This document shows positions 7,946 to 16,882 of a stretch of DNA of 41,501 nt, piece by piece. The translations under genes and the position numbers were made by a program. Location: contig LUKI01000021.1 in the NCBI GenBank assembly GCA_001593685.1, positions 1 through 41,501 of the forward strand, given 5' to 3'. Positions within the stretch are counted from its first letter, which is position 1. Each line of letters opens with the position of its first letter. This DNA is from Gammaproteobacteria bacterium F7. GTDB lineage: Bacteria > Pseudomonadota > Gammaproteobacteria > Pseudomonadales > IMCC2047. The notes below the pieces were generated by a model. The model was not told the origin of the DNA. It saw only the letters and a list, made by a program, of their open reading frames with translations, and did no database searches.

Positions 7946-9907
7946 ATGAATTTTTTTGAACACCAGGATAACGCTCGTCGAAAAACCGGCCACTTGGTTG
8001 TGCTTTTTGTGCTGGCAGTGCTTTTTCTTATCGCGCTGACTCAACTGCTTGTTGTTGGTGTCATGGCATGGTTAAACGGTGTGCCGTTACAGGAGTGGCA
8101 ATTAGCACTACACTATTTTAGCTGGCCTACTTTGCTCAAGGTGGCCACGGGGATTGGACTGGTCGTGATGCTGGCGAGCGGGTATAAGTTTTTACAGCTA
8201 TCCAGCGGAGGCAAAGTGGTGGCTGAAGCTATGGGAGGACGCCTGGTTAATATCAACAGTGACGACGCAGATGAACGCAAGTTGCTAAATGTTGTACAGG
8301 AAATGGCCATTGCTTCTGGTACACCCGTGCCACCCGTATATTTGATTGATGAGGCCGGTATAAATGCGTTTGCTGCGGGTTATAAGCCTGCCGATGCTGT
8401 GATTGGTGTGACACGGGGCTGTGTTCAGCAGTTAGAGCGCGATGAGCTGCAGGGCGTGATTGCGCACGAATTCAGTCATATTTTCAATGGTGACATGCGC
8501 CTTAATATTCGCCTGATTGGCGTGCTGCACGGTATTCTGGTGATTGGCATGGTCGGTTATTTTATTCTGCGCAGTGTATCGCGCACCGGTTATCGCAGCC
8601 GCTCCAGCAAAAACAACAGTGCGCTGCCTTTTCTTGCTCTGGGAGCAGGCCTGATGGTGATTGGTTACGCGGGCACTTTTTTTGGAAACTGGATCAAAGC
8701 GGCGGTGAGTCGTCAGCGCGAATTCCTGGCCGATTCTTCGGCCGTGCAGTTTACTCGAAATCCAGCGGGTATCAGTGGTGCTCTTAAGAAGATCGGTGGC
8801 TTTTCATCTGGTTCTGCGATTGAACACCCCGAAGCTCAGGAAATCAGCCACTTATTTTTCGGGCAGGCGGTTAAACCTTTTTTATCGAGCCTGATGGCGA
8901 CCCATCCGCCCCTGCAGGAACGTATCAAACGCATCGACCCGAGCTGGAACGGTCGCTTTGAAAACGCGAGCCACGGCGCAGCGAGCGATGTTTACCAACA
9001 ATCTGAATCAGTGGTGGGGTTTGCCGGGGCTGCTTCCCGCACCAGCTCCGACACTGTCTCCGGTTTTGCTGCCAGCTCATCAGCTTTTGCGGCCAGTGCG
9101 GCTAAAGCGGAGTTGCTTGATAGTATTGGCGGCACCGATGACAAGCACGTTGATTATGCCCGGAAGTTGTTGGCAACATTGCCTGATGAGGTACTTGAGG
9201 CGGCCAGCGAACCCTATGGCGCGCGTGCGCTGGTCTACTGTTTGTTGCTCGATAGCGATGAAAGTATTCGAGAAAAACAGTGGCAGTTACTCAAACAAAA
9301 CGCTAACTCCGTGGTGTTCAGCTTTACCCGCCAGTTATGTATGAGTTTCGAGATGTCACCCGAATACCGTTTGCCGCTGCTGGAATTGAGCCTGCCAGCA
9401 CTCAAACAGTTAACCGCTGATCAGTATGAGCGATTTCGTAAAAATGTAGTCACTTTGATGCAGGCCGATGCACGCATTGATCTGCACGAGTGGGCGCTTT
9501 ATCGGGTGTTGCTGCACCACTTGCAGCCGCCAAAAAGTAAACTGGCTGAACTGGGTGCAATTCGCAGCTTGAAACTGGTTGGTAAGGCCTGTGGGTTGTT
9601 GCTGTCAGCGATGGCTCAGGCCGGCGCCGATAGCGACGAGACGGCTCAGCAGGCCTTTTCTGAGGCGGCTCAGACACTGGGCTTGCAACGTTTACAGTTC
9701 GTGCGACGGGACGAATATGCGCTGGCGGATTTATCGCGCGCGCTGCAATTGTTGTGTCGTCTGCAGCCGCTGCAAAAACCGCGTTTGTTGAAGGCGCTGT
9801 GTGCCTGCGTCACCCATGACGGACAAATCAAGCCCGTGGAGATTGAGCTGATTCGTGCAGTGGCACTGAATCTGGATTGCCCGATGCCGCCGCTGGTTCT
9901 GCAATAA
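7946..9907 (+). CDS. M48-family (HtpX-like) membrane zinc metallopeptidase with long C-terminal extension
   Basis: A 653-residue protein. Two membrane segments lie at about residues 18-45 and 60-85. The zinc site is HEFSH (about residues 174-178) in VIAHEFSHIFNGDM, two further membrane segments follow, and the third ligand region is REFLADSSAVQF at about residue 257. Residues of about 360-653 form a helical extension ending in a TerB-like stretch (LMQADARIDLHEWALYR). The ATG at 7946 follows the hairpin; the open frame runs 28 codons further upstream through the hairpin, which I reject as coding. The likely role is membrane-protein quality control together with LemA, which is inferred. Confidence 0.9.
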   Translation: MNFFEHQDNARRKTGHLVVLFVLAVLFLIALTQLLVVGVMAWLNGVPLQEWQLALHYFSWPTLLKVATGIGLVVMLASGYKFLQLSSGGKVVAEAMGGRLVNINSDDADERKLLNVVQEMAIASGTPVPPVYLIDEAGINAFAAGYKPADAVIGVTRGCVQQLERDELQGVIAHEFSHIFNGDMRLNIRLIGVLHGILVIGMVGYFILRSVSRTGYRSRSSKNNSALPFLALGAGLMVIGYAGTFFGNWIKAAVSRQREFLADSSAVQFTRNPAGISGALKKIGGFSSGSAIEHPEAQEISHLFFGQAVKPFLSSLMATHPPLQERIKRIDPSWNGRFENASHGAASDVYQQSESVVGFAGAASRTSSDTVSGFAASSSAFAASAAKAELLDSIGGTDDKHVDYARKLLATLPDEVLEAASEPYGARALVYCLLLDSDESIREKQWQLLKQNANSVVFSFTRQLCMSFEMSPEYRLPLLELSLPALKQLTADQYERFRKNVVTLMQADARIDLHEWALYRVLLHHLQPPKSKLAELGAIRSLKLVGKACGLLLSAMAQAGADSDETAQQAFSEAAQTLGLQRLQFVRRDEYALADLSRALQLLCRLQPLQKPRLLKALCACVTHDGQIKPVEIELIRAVALNLDCPMPPLVLQ

Positions 9908-9909
9908 CG

Positions 9910-10965
9910 TTAATCGTTTTGTTCGCTGACGATACCTAACTGCCGTGCACGTTGTTTCCATAATTGTCGCGCCAGCTTTTGCATGTCCTCCACGGTGTCG
10001 CTTTCGTCGGTGATTTCCAGCCCCAGCAGTGTTTCGAAAATATCTTCCAGGGTGATGATGCCCCTGTTGTCGCCGTATTCGTTGACCACCAGCAGCAGGT
10101 GCGCTTGCAGGCGAATGAGCTCGTCCAGTGCCTGCGACAGGCTCATTGAATCCAGTGTGACGTGCAGTTCACGGCGAAAATTTTTTAATGCTTTATCTGT
10201 GTCGCCATCGGCTTTGGCGGTCAGCAGGTCGTTGCGCAATACAAAACCGGTCATGCTGCTGGGCACTTCGCTATAAACGGGAATGCGTGAAAATTTGTGA
10301 AGCTGTGGCTGCTGGAAAAACTCGGCAACAGTCTGATCCTGGTCGGCACAAAAGACCACTGTGCGGGGTGTCATTACATCGCACACCCGCAATGCATTGA
10401 GGCTGAGCAGATTGCGCATGATTTTGGATTCCTGCTGCGCCAGTTGGCCTTCGTTGGCGCTGAGCTCAGCCATGGCAGCGAATTCATCGCGGTTAAGACC
10501 GTGCAGGTGCGGCTTGTCGCCCAGCAGACTGGTGAGCTTGTCCGACATTTTGATAAAGGGGTAGAGCAGGCGGATCAGCCATTTCAACCCGTGCGCCGTG
10601 ATTGGTGCCAGCTGACGCCAGTACAGCGCGCCAAGGGTTTTGGGAATGATTTCCGAAAACACCAGGATCAACAGGGTTAACACCGCCGAGGTTATGCCCA
10701 GCGAAGCGCTGCCAAATACCACGGCCGCCTGTGCGCCAACACCAGCGGCGCCCATGGTATGGGCGATGGTGTTGAGGGTGAGGATGGCCGCCAGTGGTTG
10801 ATCGACGTTTTTCTTCAGACGGCGCAGCAGTTTGCCTGCTGGTTTGCCCTGTTGTTCCAAATTGGCGATATGGGCATTGCTGACGCTGAGAATAACGGCC
10901 TCGGCAACCGAACACAGAAAGGAAAAGATCAGCGCGGTGAGGGCGTATAAAATAAGCAGTAACAT
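9910..10965 (-). CDS. CNNM/CorC-type (DUF21 + CBS) membrane protein, short form
   Basis: A 351-residue protein of the CNNM/hemolysin-III-like DUF21 family, associated with divalent cation (magnesium, cobalt) efflux or homeostasis. Order of parts: DUF21 membrane domain (about residues 1-170; FSFLCSVAEAVILSVSNAHI and LVFSEIIPKTLGALYWR), then two CBS motifs (VCDVMTPRTVVFCADQ and HLLLVVNEYGDNRGIITLEDIFE). It stops soon after the CBS pair and has no CorC_HlyC domain, unlike the paralogue at 14607-15866. It ends 2 bp after the M48 stop, convergent with it. The actual ion is unknown. Confidence 0.9.
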   Translation of the reverse strand: MLLLILYALTALIFSFLCSVAEAVILSVSNAHIANLEQQGKPAGKLLRRLKKNVDQPLAAILTLNTIAHTMGAAGVGAQAAVVFGSASLGITSAVLTLLILVFSEIIPKTLGALYWRQLAPITAHGLKWLIRLLYPFIKMSDKLTSLLGDKPHLHGLNRDEFAAMAELSANEGQLAQQESKIMRNLLSLNALRVCDVMTPRTVVFCADQDQTVAEFFQQPQLHKFSRIPVYSEVPSSMTGFVLRNDLLTAKADGDTDKALKNFRRELHVTLDSMSLSQALDELIRLQAHLLLVVNEYGDNRGIITLEDIFETLLGLEITDESDTVEDMQKLARQLWKQRARQLGIVSEQND

Positions 10966-11060
10966 GAGGACATGATACCCTGTAACTTGGCTGCCTGAAA
11001 CTTGCAGGGGGTCGTTTGAACGGTAACAATCAGGCTTTATTTCTTTGCAGAGACAGGAAC

Positions 11061-11369
11061 ATGCTGAGCTGGAGGGTGCTTAATCTGGGTGATGCGTGGT
11101 TGGCCGATACGGCTTTACAGCGTGTCAAGGCACGCTGCCAGCAGGTGTACGCTGATACTCCCTACTGTGAGCCGCTAGCGGTATTTTTTCGCCACGAGTC
11201 CGGAGGTGGTCTGCACTGTGAACTGAAGGTCTATTTTTCTCCCGAGGCTTCAGTTTTGGCCGAACAGTTTGGCGCCACAGCCTGCGTACAACCGGCACGT
11301 TCGGGCCTGGGGTTATTATTTGGCTCTGCCCAGGCGGAGACTGTTTTGTTTCCCGAGAGTGAATCGTGA
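11061..11369 (+). CDS. Conserved-looking hypothetical protein, 102 residues
   Basis: The ATG at 11061 has AGGAA just upstream; a TTG at 11016 is a poorer start. The protein is soluble with no membrane segment or signal peptide, and begins MLSWRVLNLGDAWLAD. It has one central stretch (EPLAVFFRHESGGGLHCELKV) that looks like a strand-loop-strand, and an RSGLGLLFGS motif near the end. I do not recognise a family. It ends 11 bases before the convergent yaaA and starts divergently from the CNNM gene. Confidence 0.6.
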   Translation: MLSWRVLNLGDAWLADTALQRVKARCQQVYADTPYCEPLAVFFRHESGGGLHCELKVYFSPEASVLAEQFGATACVQPARSGLGLLFGSAQAETVLFPESES

Positions 11370-11380
11370 GCCAGGCCGGT

Positions 11381-12148
11381 TTATTGCTCCGGGCGGGTAA
11401 AGACCCACTCTGTATCGCTTGATTGCTTAGCGTCAAACTGATAACCCGCGATATCAAAATCCTTTAGCGCTTCGGCATGATCAATCTGGTTGTCGATCAT
11501 ATAACGTACCATCATGCCTCGTGCCTTTTTGGCATAGAAACTGATAATTTTTTGTACGCCATTTTTCGTGTCTTTAAAGATAGGCGTGACGATGCGAGCA
11601 TGCAGTTTTTTCGGCTTTACGGACTTGAAGTATTCGTTGGAAGCCAGGTTGATGAGCACATCACCTTCGCCCAACTCATGGTTTAGTGAATCGGTGATTT
11701 TGTCGCCCCAGAATTGGTATAAGTCCTTGCCCCGGGCATTGTTGAGCTTGGTACCCATTTCCAAACGGTAGGGCTGCATCAGATCAAGCGGTTTAAGTAT
11801 GCCGTATAGTCCTGACAGAATGCGTAAATGCTGCTGAGCGTATTCATCCTGCTTTGTGTTGAGCGTTTCAGCATCCAGACCCGCGTAAACATCTCCTTTA
11901 AACGCCAGCATCGCCTGCTTGGCATTTTCCGGGGTAAAAGGCAGTGACCAGGTCTCATAGCGAGTGCTGTTGAGAACACCCAATTTGTCGCTGATCTTCA
12001 TGAGCTTAGAGATGTCAGCGGGTGATAGTTCTCGCATGCGGTCGACCAATAGCTGTGAATCCTCTAAAAATTCTGGGATAGACGCGGTATTGGTACGTGC
12101 GGGTGTTTCAAAGTCGAGGGTTTTCGCAGGCGAGATAACAACAAGCAT
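11381..12148 (-). CDS. yaaA: Peroxide stress protein YaaA
   Basis: A 255-residue protein of the UPF0246/YaaA family. In E. coli YaaA limits free intracellular iron during peroxide stress and is under OxyR control. The N-terminus [13 protein letters not shown], the central [23 protein letters not shown] and [11 protein letters not shown], and the C-terminal [14 protein letters not shown] are all family hallmarks. The ATG at 12148 has AGGAA upstream. Whether OxyR regulates it here I cannot tell. Confidence 0.96.
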   Translation of the reverse strand: MLVVISPAKTLDFETPARTNTASIPEFLEDSQLLVDRMRELSPADISKLMKISDKLGVLNSTRYETWSLPFTPENAKQAMLAFKGDVYAGLDAETLNTKQDEYAQQHLRILSGLYGILKPLDLMQPYRLEMGTKLNNARGKDLYQFWGDKITDSLNHELGEGDVLINLASNEYFKSVKPKKLHARIVTPIFKDTKNGVQKIISFYAKKARGMMVRYMIDNQIDHAEALKDFDIAGYQFDAKQSSDTEWVFTRPEQ

Positions 12149-12304
12149 AGGGATTCCTGTGACTGGTTAGCATTAAAGCGGTTATTCTAACGTAAAATGG
12201 TAGTCATGTGCCTTATCTTGACGAGCCTAAGTAGGGCTTTACTCTAATGGGGCTCAAGATGCCTCATGACTTTCTACGCGACTTTTTTATATTGGACCAG
12301 CCGT

Positions 12305-12634
12305 ATGTATCAAATCGTTTTTTACGTGCCAGACACTCACCTTGAGAGAGTCAAGGAAGCTCTGTTTGAAGCCGGTGCCGGAAAAATTGGTGACTATGAA
12401 GCCTGTGCCTGGCAAACGTTAGGGCAGGGGCAGTTTCGGCCTTTGGAAGGCAGTCAGCCTTACTTGGGGCAAACCGGCCAAGTGGAGCAGGTCGCTGAAT
12501 ATAAAGTGGAGCTTGTCTGTGAGCAGCCCGTGTTAAAGGCTGCGGTTGCGGCATTGCTAGAGGCCCACCCTTACGAAGAGCCTGCTTACTCGGTATGGCC
12601 TCTTGTGGATATGGACAGTTTGGGGGTGGATTAA
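12305..12634 (+). CDS. Nif3/YqfO-like small protein
   Basis: A 109-residue protein matching the CutA-like/NIF3 insertion domain family (YqfO-type): it begins MYQIVFYVPDTHLERVKEAL, has GAGKIGDYEACAW in the middle, and ends in the family motif AHPYEEPAYSVWPL. It folds as a small alpha/beta domain; the biochemical role is not known. The ATG at 12305 is chosen because it gives the conserved N-terminus. The last 4 bases overlap the convergent Nudix gene. Confidence 0.88.
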   Translation: MYQIVFYVPDTHLERVKEALFEAGAGKIGDYEACAWQTLGQGQFRPLEGSQPYLGQTGQVEQVAEYKVELVCEQPVLKAAVAALLEAHPYEEPAYSVWPLVDMDSLGVD

Positions 12635-13188
12635 CTTTTAGGCTTACTAAAACGCTTATGTTGGGTGATGTCGAGCATGCGAACAGGAAAGTGACCGGTT
12701 TTGCGGTCGTGGAAATATAGCTCTAGTGTTTTTCGCATCACCTCAAAGGCGAGGTCATCCCAAGGAATGTCCTGCTCTTCGAACAGCGCTGTTTCCAGAG
12801 ACTCCGTACCGGGGCCAAAGTTGAGATTTTCCAGTTCGCCTCGAAAAATCATGTACACTTGGTTTATTTTCGGCAGGTTAAATATGGCGTAGAGCCCGTC
12901 ACATTCGACGCTGGCCAAGGCCTCCTCCCAGGTTTCGCGTAATGCGGCCTGTAAGGTTGTTTCACCGTTTTCCATAAAACCGGCGGGTAATGTCCATAGG
13001 CCGTAGCGTGGTTCGATAGCGCGTTTACACAGCAGGACTTTTTCGCCATGAATAGGCAAACAGCCTGCGATAATACGCGGATTTTGATAATGGATTAGCC
13101 CACAACTATCGCAAACATAACGCAGGCGATCTTCGCCTTCGGGAATTCGATGCGATACAGATTGTCCGCAATCACTGCAAAAATTCAT
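12631..13188 (-). CDS. Nudix hydrolase with N-terminal zinc ribbon
   Basis: A 185-residue cytoplasmic protein. The N-terminus has a four-cysteine zinc ribbon (CSDCGQ ... CDSCG, about residues 4-31). The Nudix box starts at GFMENGETTLQAALRETWEE. The REx2EE core with its metal-binding glutamates is intact, but the usual EExGU ending reads EEALA, a variant I associate with this NudC-like subgroup. The substrate is likely to be a nucleoside diphosphate derivative, but I cannot say which. The gene is convergent with the Nif3-like gene and divergent from the DUF1289 genes. Confidence 0.9.
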   Translation of the reverse strand: MNFCSDCGQSVSHRIPEGEDRLRYVCDSCGLIHYQNPRIIAGCLPIHGEKVLLCKRAIEPRYGLWTLPAGFMENGETTLQAALRETWEEALASVECDGLYAIFNLPKINQVYMIFRGELENLNFGPGTESLETALFEEQDIPWDDLAFEVMRKTLELYFHDRKTGHFPVRMLDITQHKRFSKPKS

Positions 13189-13296
13189 ATTTCTTAGCTC
13201 AAAAGTAATAAATATTGTTTTTGATCAAGCCGAAACATCAATTAAAGCATAAACTGCAGTGCTGAATAACCCGTAGATGAATTTTTGGAGTTTGAT

Positions 13297-13485
13297 GTGG
13301 CTGGTAATAATAGGGTGGTAACGTCCCCTTGTGTTGGAATATGTGATGTGTTTGATGGGCTGTGTATGGGCTGCTTTCGAGATATCCATGAAATTTCAGA
13401 TTGGCACGATATGAGTGACGAACAGCGTCAGGCGTCGCTTAAAAAAGTTGAGGAACGACGGCAGGCGTTTAAAGAAAGCGCGTAA
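13297..13485 (+). CDS. DUF1289 small cysteine-rich protein, copy 1
   Basis: A 62-residue protein with the DUF1289 pattern: SPCVGICDVFDGLCMGCFRD with four cysteines, followed by the ISDWHDMSDEQRQASL helix. I chose GTG at 13297 because GGAG lies six bases upstream; a TTG at 13285 is the alternative. The four cysteines suggest a metal or Fe-S site. It is the first of two related genes 47 bases apart, probably in one transcript. The function is unknown. Confidence 0.85.
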   Translation: MAGNNRVVTSPCVGICDVFDGLCMGCFRDIHEISDWHDMSDEQRQASLKKVEERRQAFKESA

Positions 13486-13532
13486 AACTAACGTTAAGCG
13501 TAATGGATTACTTTAGTGATTAGGAGATTATG

Positions 13533-13733
13533 ATGGCAGAGTCAGGTTCAAAGGTGCTTTCCCCCTGTGTGAGCTTGTGTTGCCTGGATGACGATGATGT
13601 CTGTATGGGCTGTCTGCGTCATGTGGATGAAATTACGAGCTGGCACGGTATGAGCGATGACGAACGCAGAGAGCTGCTTGCGGAATTAGAAAAGAGGCGC
13701 GAGCTGGTAGGACCGCTTAAGTTCCCCAGGTGA
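13533..13733 (+). CDS. DUF1289 small cysteine-rich protein, copy 2
   Basis: A 66-residue paralogue of the preceding gene. The pattern is LSPCVSLCCLDDDDVCMGCLRHVDEI with an extra cysteine, then the TSWHGMSDDERRELL helix. GGAG lies six bases before the ATG at 13533; another ATG directly upstream at 13530 is too close to it. The two copies differ outside the core, so this is an old duplication. A strong terminator follows 11 bases after the stop. Confidence 0.87.
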   Translation: MAESGSKVLSPCVSLCCLDDDDVCMGCLRHVDEITSWHGMSDDERRELLAELEKRRELVGPLKFPR

Positions 13734-13744
13734 AGGGGTATAGC

Positions 13745-13786
13745 AAACAATAAACAGGGGAGCTGATGCTCCCCTGTTTATTGTTT
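13745..13786. terminator. Bidirectional terminator
   Basis: A perfect 19-bp stem (13745-13763 with 13768-13786) has a TGAT loop, a GC-rich core (CAGGGGAGC) and AT-rich ends. It separates the DUF1289 pair from the convergent Yip1-family gene. Confidence 0.92.
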
Positions 13787-13794
13787 AACCTTGA

Positions 13795-14400
13795 TTAGTT
13801 CGTGAATACGGGATCAAATCCCATGACCCAGATAATCACCAGTGAAATCAATAAGACCACGGCTAACACTAAAGCAATTGCAAGAATGGCGCTGGAAAAC
13901 ATCATCCCGCGTTCTTTCGGTATTTCAAAGAAAATGGGCACTCCTGCATACAGAAGATAAGCTGAGTAGGCGCTGGCAACAATAAAGGACAGTAGAATTA
14001 TCCAAATAGTTGGATAGATGGCAAAGACACTGAATACCAGCAGCGGCATAACGATGTATGTCGCCATTGCCAGGCCACTCAGGCTACGTTTGCAAAGATC
14101 GGTGTAAGTCTCACGCATCCAGTCAATCGCTCTGCCAAGCACGTAAATTTCCGCGATGATGGCAATATAAAACAGAATTGATAAGGATATGGTACTCGCC
14201 GGTGTCATTCTGGTGATTCCACCATCACCAATTCGCCAGCCGGTCATCGTCGAGCCAATATAAATTGATATTGGCGGTATGGCCGCGAGTATGAAGATAT
14301 AAGCAATATAGAGTTTCGGGCGGTCGGCTTGCTCTTTTTGAATGAGCTGAAATTCTTCTCGAGGGTGGGCGAAAAGGCCCCAGACATGACTCAATAACAC
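13795..14400 (-). CDS. Yip1-family membrane protein
   Basis: A 201-residue inner-membrane protein with five to six hydrophobic segments. The pattern HVWGLFAHPREEFQLIQKE at the N-terminus, followed by a transmembrane domain and a second conserved stretch (YAGVPIFFEIPKERGMMFSSAI), is that of bacterial Yip1/DUF1282-like proteins. Their role is unknown. The gene ends 8 bases after the terminator stem. The next 206 bases (14401-14606) hold no gene I can support. Confidence 0.78.
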   Translation of the reverse strand: MLLSHVWGLFAHPREEFQLIQKEQADRPKLYIAYIFILAAIPPISIYIGSTMTGWRIGDGGITRMTPASTISLSILFYIAIIAEIYVLGRAIDWMRETYTDLCKRSLSGLAMATYIVMPLLVFSVFAIYPTIWIILLSFIVASAYSAYLLYAGVPIFFEIPKERGMMFSSAILAIALVLAVVLLISLVIIWVMGFDPVFTN

Positions 14401-14606
14401 GGCATTACTCCTTGATCCAGTTCTGACTCAGCAGTGCTGAGTCGACAAAGCATAACAAGCTGTAAGCGTTTCGAGCTTGGTCAAAAAGGACTGACCATGG
14501 GTTATATATTCCGCAAGATAGGAGGGGCTGTCAACCATTGGGAGAATATTGCTGCCATATTCTCCCATATGAGTCAATTGCACAGGTCAAGCGCGTCAAA
14601 TTATTT

Positions 14607-15866
14607 TTATTGGCTGATTTTAGTGATGCGGGCGGTTTTAACAATATTGTCTTTGGTTTTCAGCGTTTCGATGTAGAAGTTACCGAGTTTTAAGCTCACG
14701 CTGGCATCGGGTATTGATTCCAGAAATTCCATGAGTAAGCCGTTAAGGGTTTTTGGCCCGTCGGTAGGCAGGTTCCAGTCGAGAACTTTGTTTAAATCAC
14801 GAATATTGGCACTACCATCAATAATGTATGAGCCATCATCTTGAGGGTGTATCTCCTTGCTCTTGGCGGCGGCATCGGTGGTAAACTCGCCGACGATTTC
14901 TTCGAGAATATCTTCTAGTGTTGCGATGCCTTGGATGTCACCGTACTCGTCAACCACTAAGCCAATACGGCGTTGTTCGTGCTGAAAATTAAGTAGCTGA
15001 GTGTTTAGTGGCGTGCTTTCTGGAATAAAGTAGGGCTCGCGGGTTGTCTGTAAAAGTGCGGCCTTAGTGAGTTCGTTTTCGGTTAGAAAGCGGGCGGCAT
15101 TTCGCAGGTGCAAAATACCGCAGATGTTATTAATGTCACTGGTATACACTGGCAAGCGAGTATGCTGGCTAGAGCGCATTTGCTCAATAATGACGTCGAT
15201 ATCATCATCCAGGTCAATGCCGGTGATCTCATTGCGGGGGATCATGATGTCTTCAACGGTGACCTTTTCCAAATCCAGGATGCTTAGTAGCATCTTTTGG
15301 TGACGATCGGGGATCAGTGCGCCGGCTTCGTGCACAATAGTGCGCAATTCATCCTGTGTCACATTGTCTGCCGTTTCCTCATCCATGCGTACACCAAACA
15401 GCCCCAACAGCTTGTTGGCGATAAAGTTGACCAGCCATACCAACGGATAAAATAAAATCAGCAGTGGTTTCAGGACAAAGGCGGCAGGAAAAGCGATTCG
15501 CTCGGGGTGTAATGCGGCTAATGTTTTTGGCGTTACTTCGGAGAAGATCAGGATAACAAGGGTTAACAAGCCAGTGGCAATGGCTACTCCGGCGTCTCCC
15601 CATAAGCGAATAGCGATGATTGTTGCCAGTGCCGACGCAGCAATGTTGACAAAGTTATTACCGATCAGAATCAAGCCGATTAAACGATCGGGGCGTTTTA
15701 GCAAATTGCTTGCCATCATCGCACCACGATGACGGTCTTTTACGAGATGCTTGAGGCGATAACGGTTCAGCGCCATCATGCTGGTTTCTGAACTGGAAAA
15801 GAAGCCGGAGAGTATGATCAGTAGCAGCAGTACCGTGAACAGTATGCTAAGAGGTATGTCGTCCAA
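14607..15866 (-). CDS. yfjD: CNNM/CorC-family transporter-like protein (YfjD/CorB type)
   Basis: A 419-residue protein with the full family layout: DUF21 membrane domain (about residues 1-190; SGFFSSSETSMMALNRYRLK and LIFSEVTPKTLAALHPER), two CBS motifs (DIMIPRNEITGIDLDDDI, then GLVVDEYGDIQGIATLEDIL), and a CorC_HlyC domain (about residues 330-419) beginning near DGSYIIDGSANIRDLN. Proteins of this kind are linked to magnesium/cobalt efflux and resistance. It sits next to ypjD and ffh as in E. coli. It differs from the shorter paralogue at 9910-10965 by its C-terminal domain. Confidence 0.93.
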   Translation of the reverse strand: MDDIPLSILFTVLLLLIILSGFFSSSETSMMALNRYRLKHLVKDRHRGAMMASNLLKRPDRLIGLILIGNNFVNIAASALATIIAIRLWGDAGVAIATGLLTLVILIFSEVTPKTLAALHPERIAFPAAFVLKPLLILFYPLVWLVNFIANKLLGLFGVRMDEETADNVTQDELRTIVHEAGALIPDRHQKMLLSILDLEKVTVEDIMIPRNEITGIDLDDDIDVIIEQMRSSQHTRLPVYTSDINNICGILHLRNAARFLTENELTKAALLQTTREPYFIPESTPLNTQLLNFQHEQRRIGLVVDEYGDIQGIATLEDILEEIVGEFTTDAAAKSKEIHPQDDGSYIIDGSANIRDLNKVLDWNLPTDGPKTLNGLLMEFLESIPDASVSLKLGNFYIETLKTKDNIVKTARITKISQ

Positions 15867-15947
15867 AGAAAAAAGCTTTCCGTATTGGTAGGAGGTTCAG
15901 TTTTATGATGCAGAGTGGTAAATGTCAAGCTGAGGCACCTGGGGGCC

Positions 15948-16754
15948 TCAGTTCAGAATAACCTCTAACACCAGCTTTGAGCCGAAGAATGCTAACATGA
16001 GTAGAATATAGCCACCAGCCGTCCAGCGAATTGCGATAGTACCGCGCCAGCCGAGAACGTGGCGCCCGACCAGTAATGTGGAAAACAGGCACAGGGCGAC
16101 AATCGATAGGATAGTTTTATGCACGAGGTGTTGAGCAAAGATGTCGTCAATAAATACGATGCCGGTCAAAATAGCTGCGCCGAGTAATACAACTCCAACC
16201 CAGATGAGTTCGAATAACAGTTGTTCCATTAGCTGAAGCGGCGGTAACTGCATAATTAAGCTATTGGTTTTATGGTGGCGCAGGTGGTGATCCTGAAGAG
16301 CCAGTACTGATGATTGAATGGCGGCGATGGTTAGTACGCTGTAGGCAAAAAATGACAGCAGGATGTGGATCGCAAGATCTGGTGTCAGTTGTTCGATTGA
16401 TTTATCTGCTTCGTGGTGTATCGGGGCCAACAGAACGGTAATCAGCCCTGCTGCAGCAATCGGGTAGATGCCAATAAATAGGTTCTGTAGGGGTTTTCGA
16501 ATAGCGCTGGTGGTCACCAACAAGGCCATAATCCAGCCGATTAAAGAGGAAATGCTGTAAAAGCCAAGGTTCAGCCCGCCAGTTGTATAGACAGTGCCGT
16601 TAAAGCTCAAGGTATGAAGAATGAGTGCGACTGCGCCCAGTAACAAGACTTTGTTTCGGTTGGATTTATCGCGACCTTTCAGTGAAAAGTATTGTAGAAT
16701 TGCGGCGCCGATATAAAAGACGATAGCAATGGTTCCGATAATTGTTGCGGTCAT
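15948..16754 (-). CDS. ypjD: CcsA-like inner-membrane protein YpjD
   Basis: A 268-residue protein with eight or so membrane segments, in the cytochrome c assembly (CcsA/CcmC-like) fold family, in its usual place between yfjD and ffh. The conserved block THLLSFFAYSVLTIAAIQSS-like (here HILLSFFAYSVLTIAAIQSS) and the histidine-containing segments (IHHEAD, HHLRHH) are visible. E. coli YpjD has been linked to cation homeostasis; a haem role is not shown. It starts 128 bases from ffh, divergent, so the two share a promoter region. Confidence 0.88.
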   Translation of the reverse strand: MTATIIGTIAIVFYIGAAILQYFSLKGRDKSNRNKVLLLGAVALILHTLSFNGTVYTTGGLNLGFYSISSLIGWIMALLVTTSAIRKPLQNLFIGIYPIAAAGLITVLLAPIHHEADKSIEQLTPDLAIHILLSFFAYSVLTIAAIQSSVLALQDHHLRHHKTNSLIMQLPPLQLMEQLLFELIWVGVVLLGAAILTGIVFIDDIFAQHLVHKTILSIVALCLFSTLLVGRHVLGWRGTIAIRWTAGGYILLMLAFFGSKLVLEVILN

Positions 16755-16882
16755 GGGGGGTGAAAGGTATCAGCTCCGGTCGATAGATCTTTGCTTGGCA
16801 GCGTTTGAGGTAACGAATTTATTGTATTTCCTGCTAAAATTCCACATTCGTTCGATTTAAATTTAACTGATGGTAGTACGAC

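Noticed and set aside
10493-11029. Minus-strand frame of 178 codons overlapping the CNNM gene
   Set aside because: It is in another frame of a clear DUF21-CBS protein; the residue pattern is random.
12631-13188. Nudix box with EEALA instead of EExGU as a broken enzyme
   Set aside because: The metal-binding REx2EE core is intact, and this variant ending is known to me in the zinc-ribbon Nudix subgroup.
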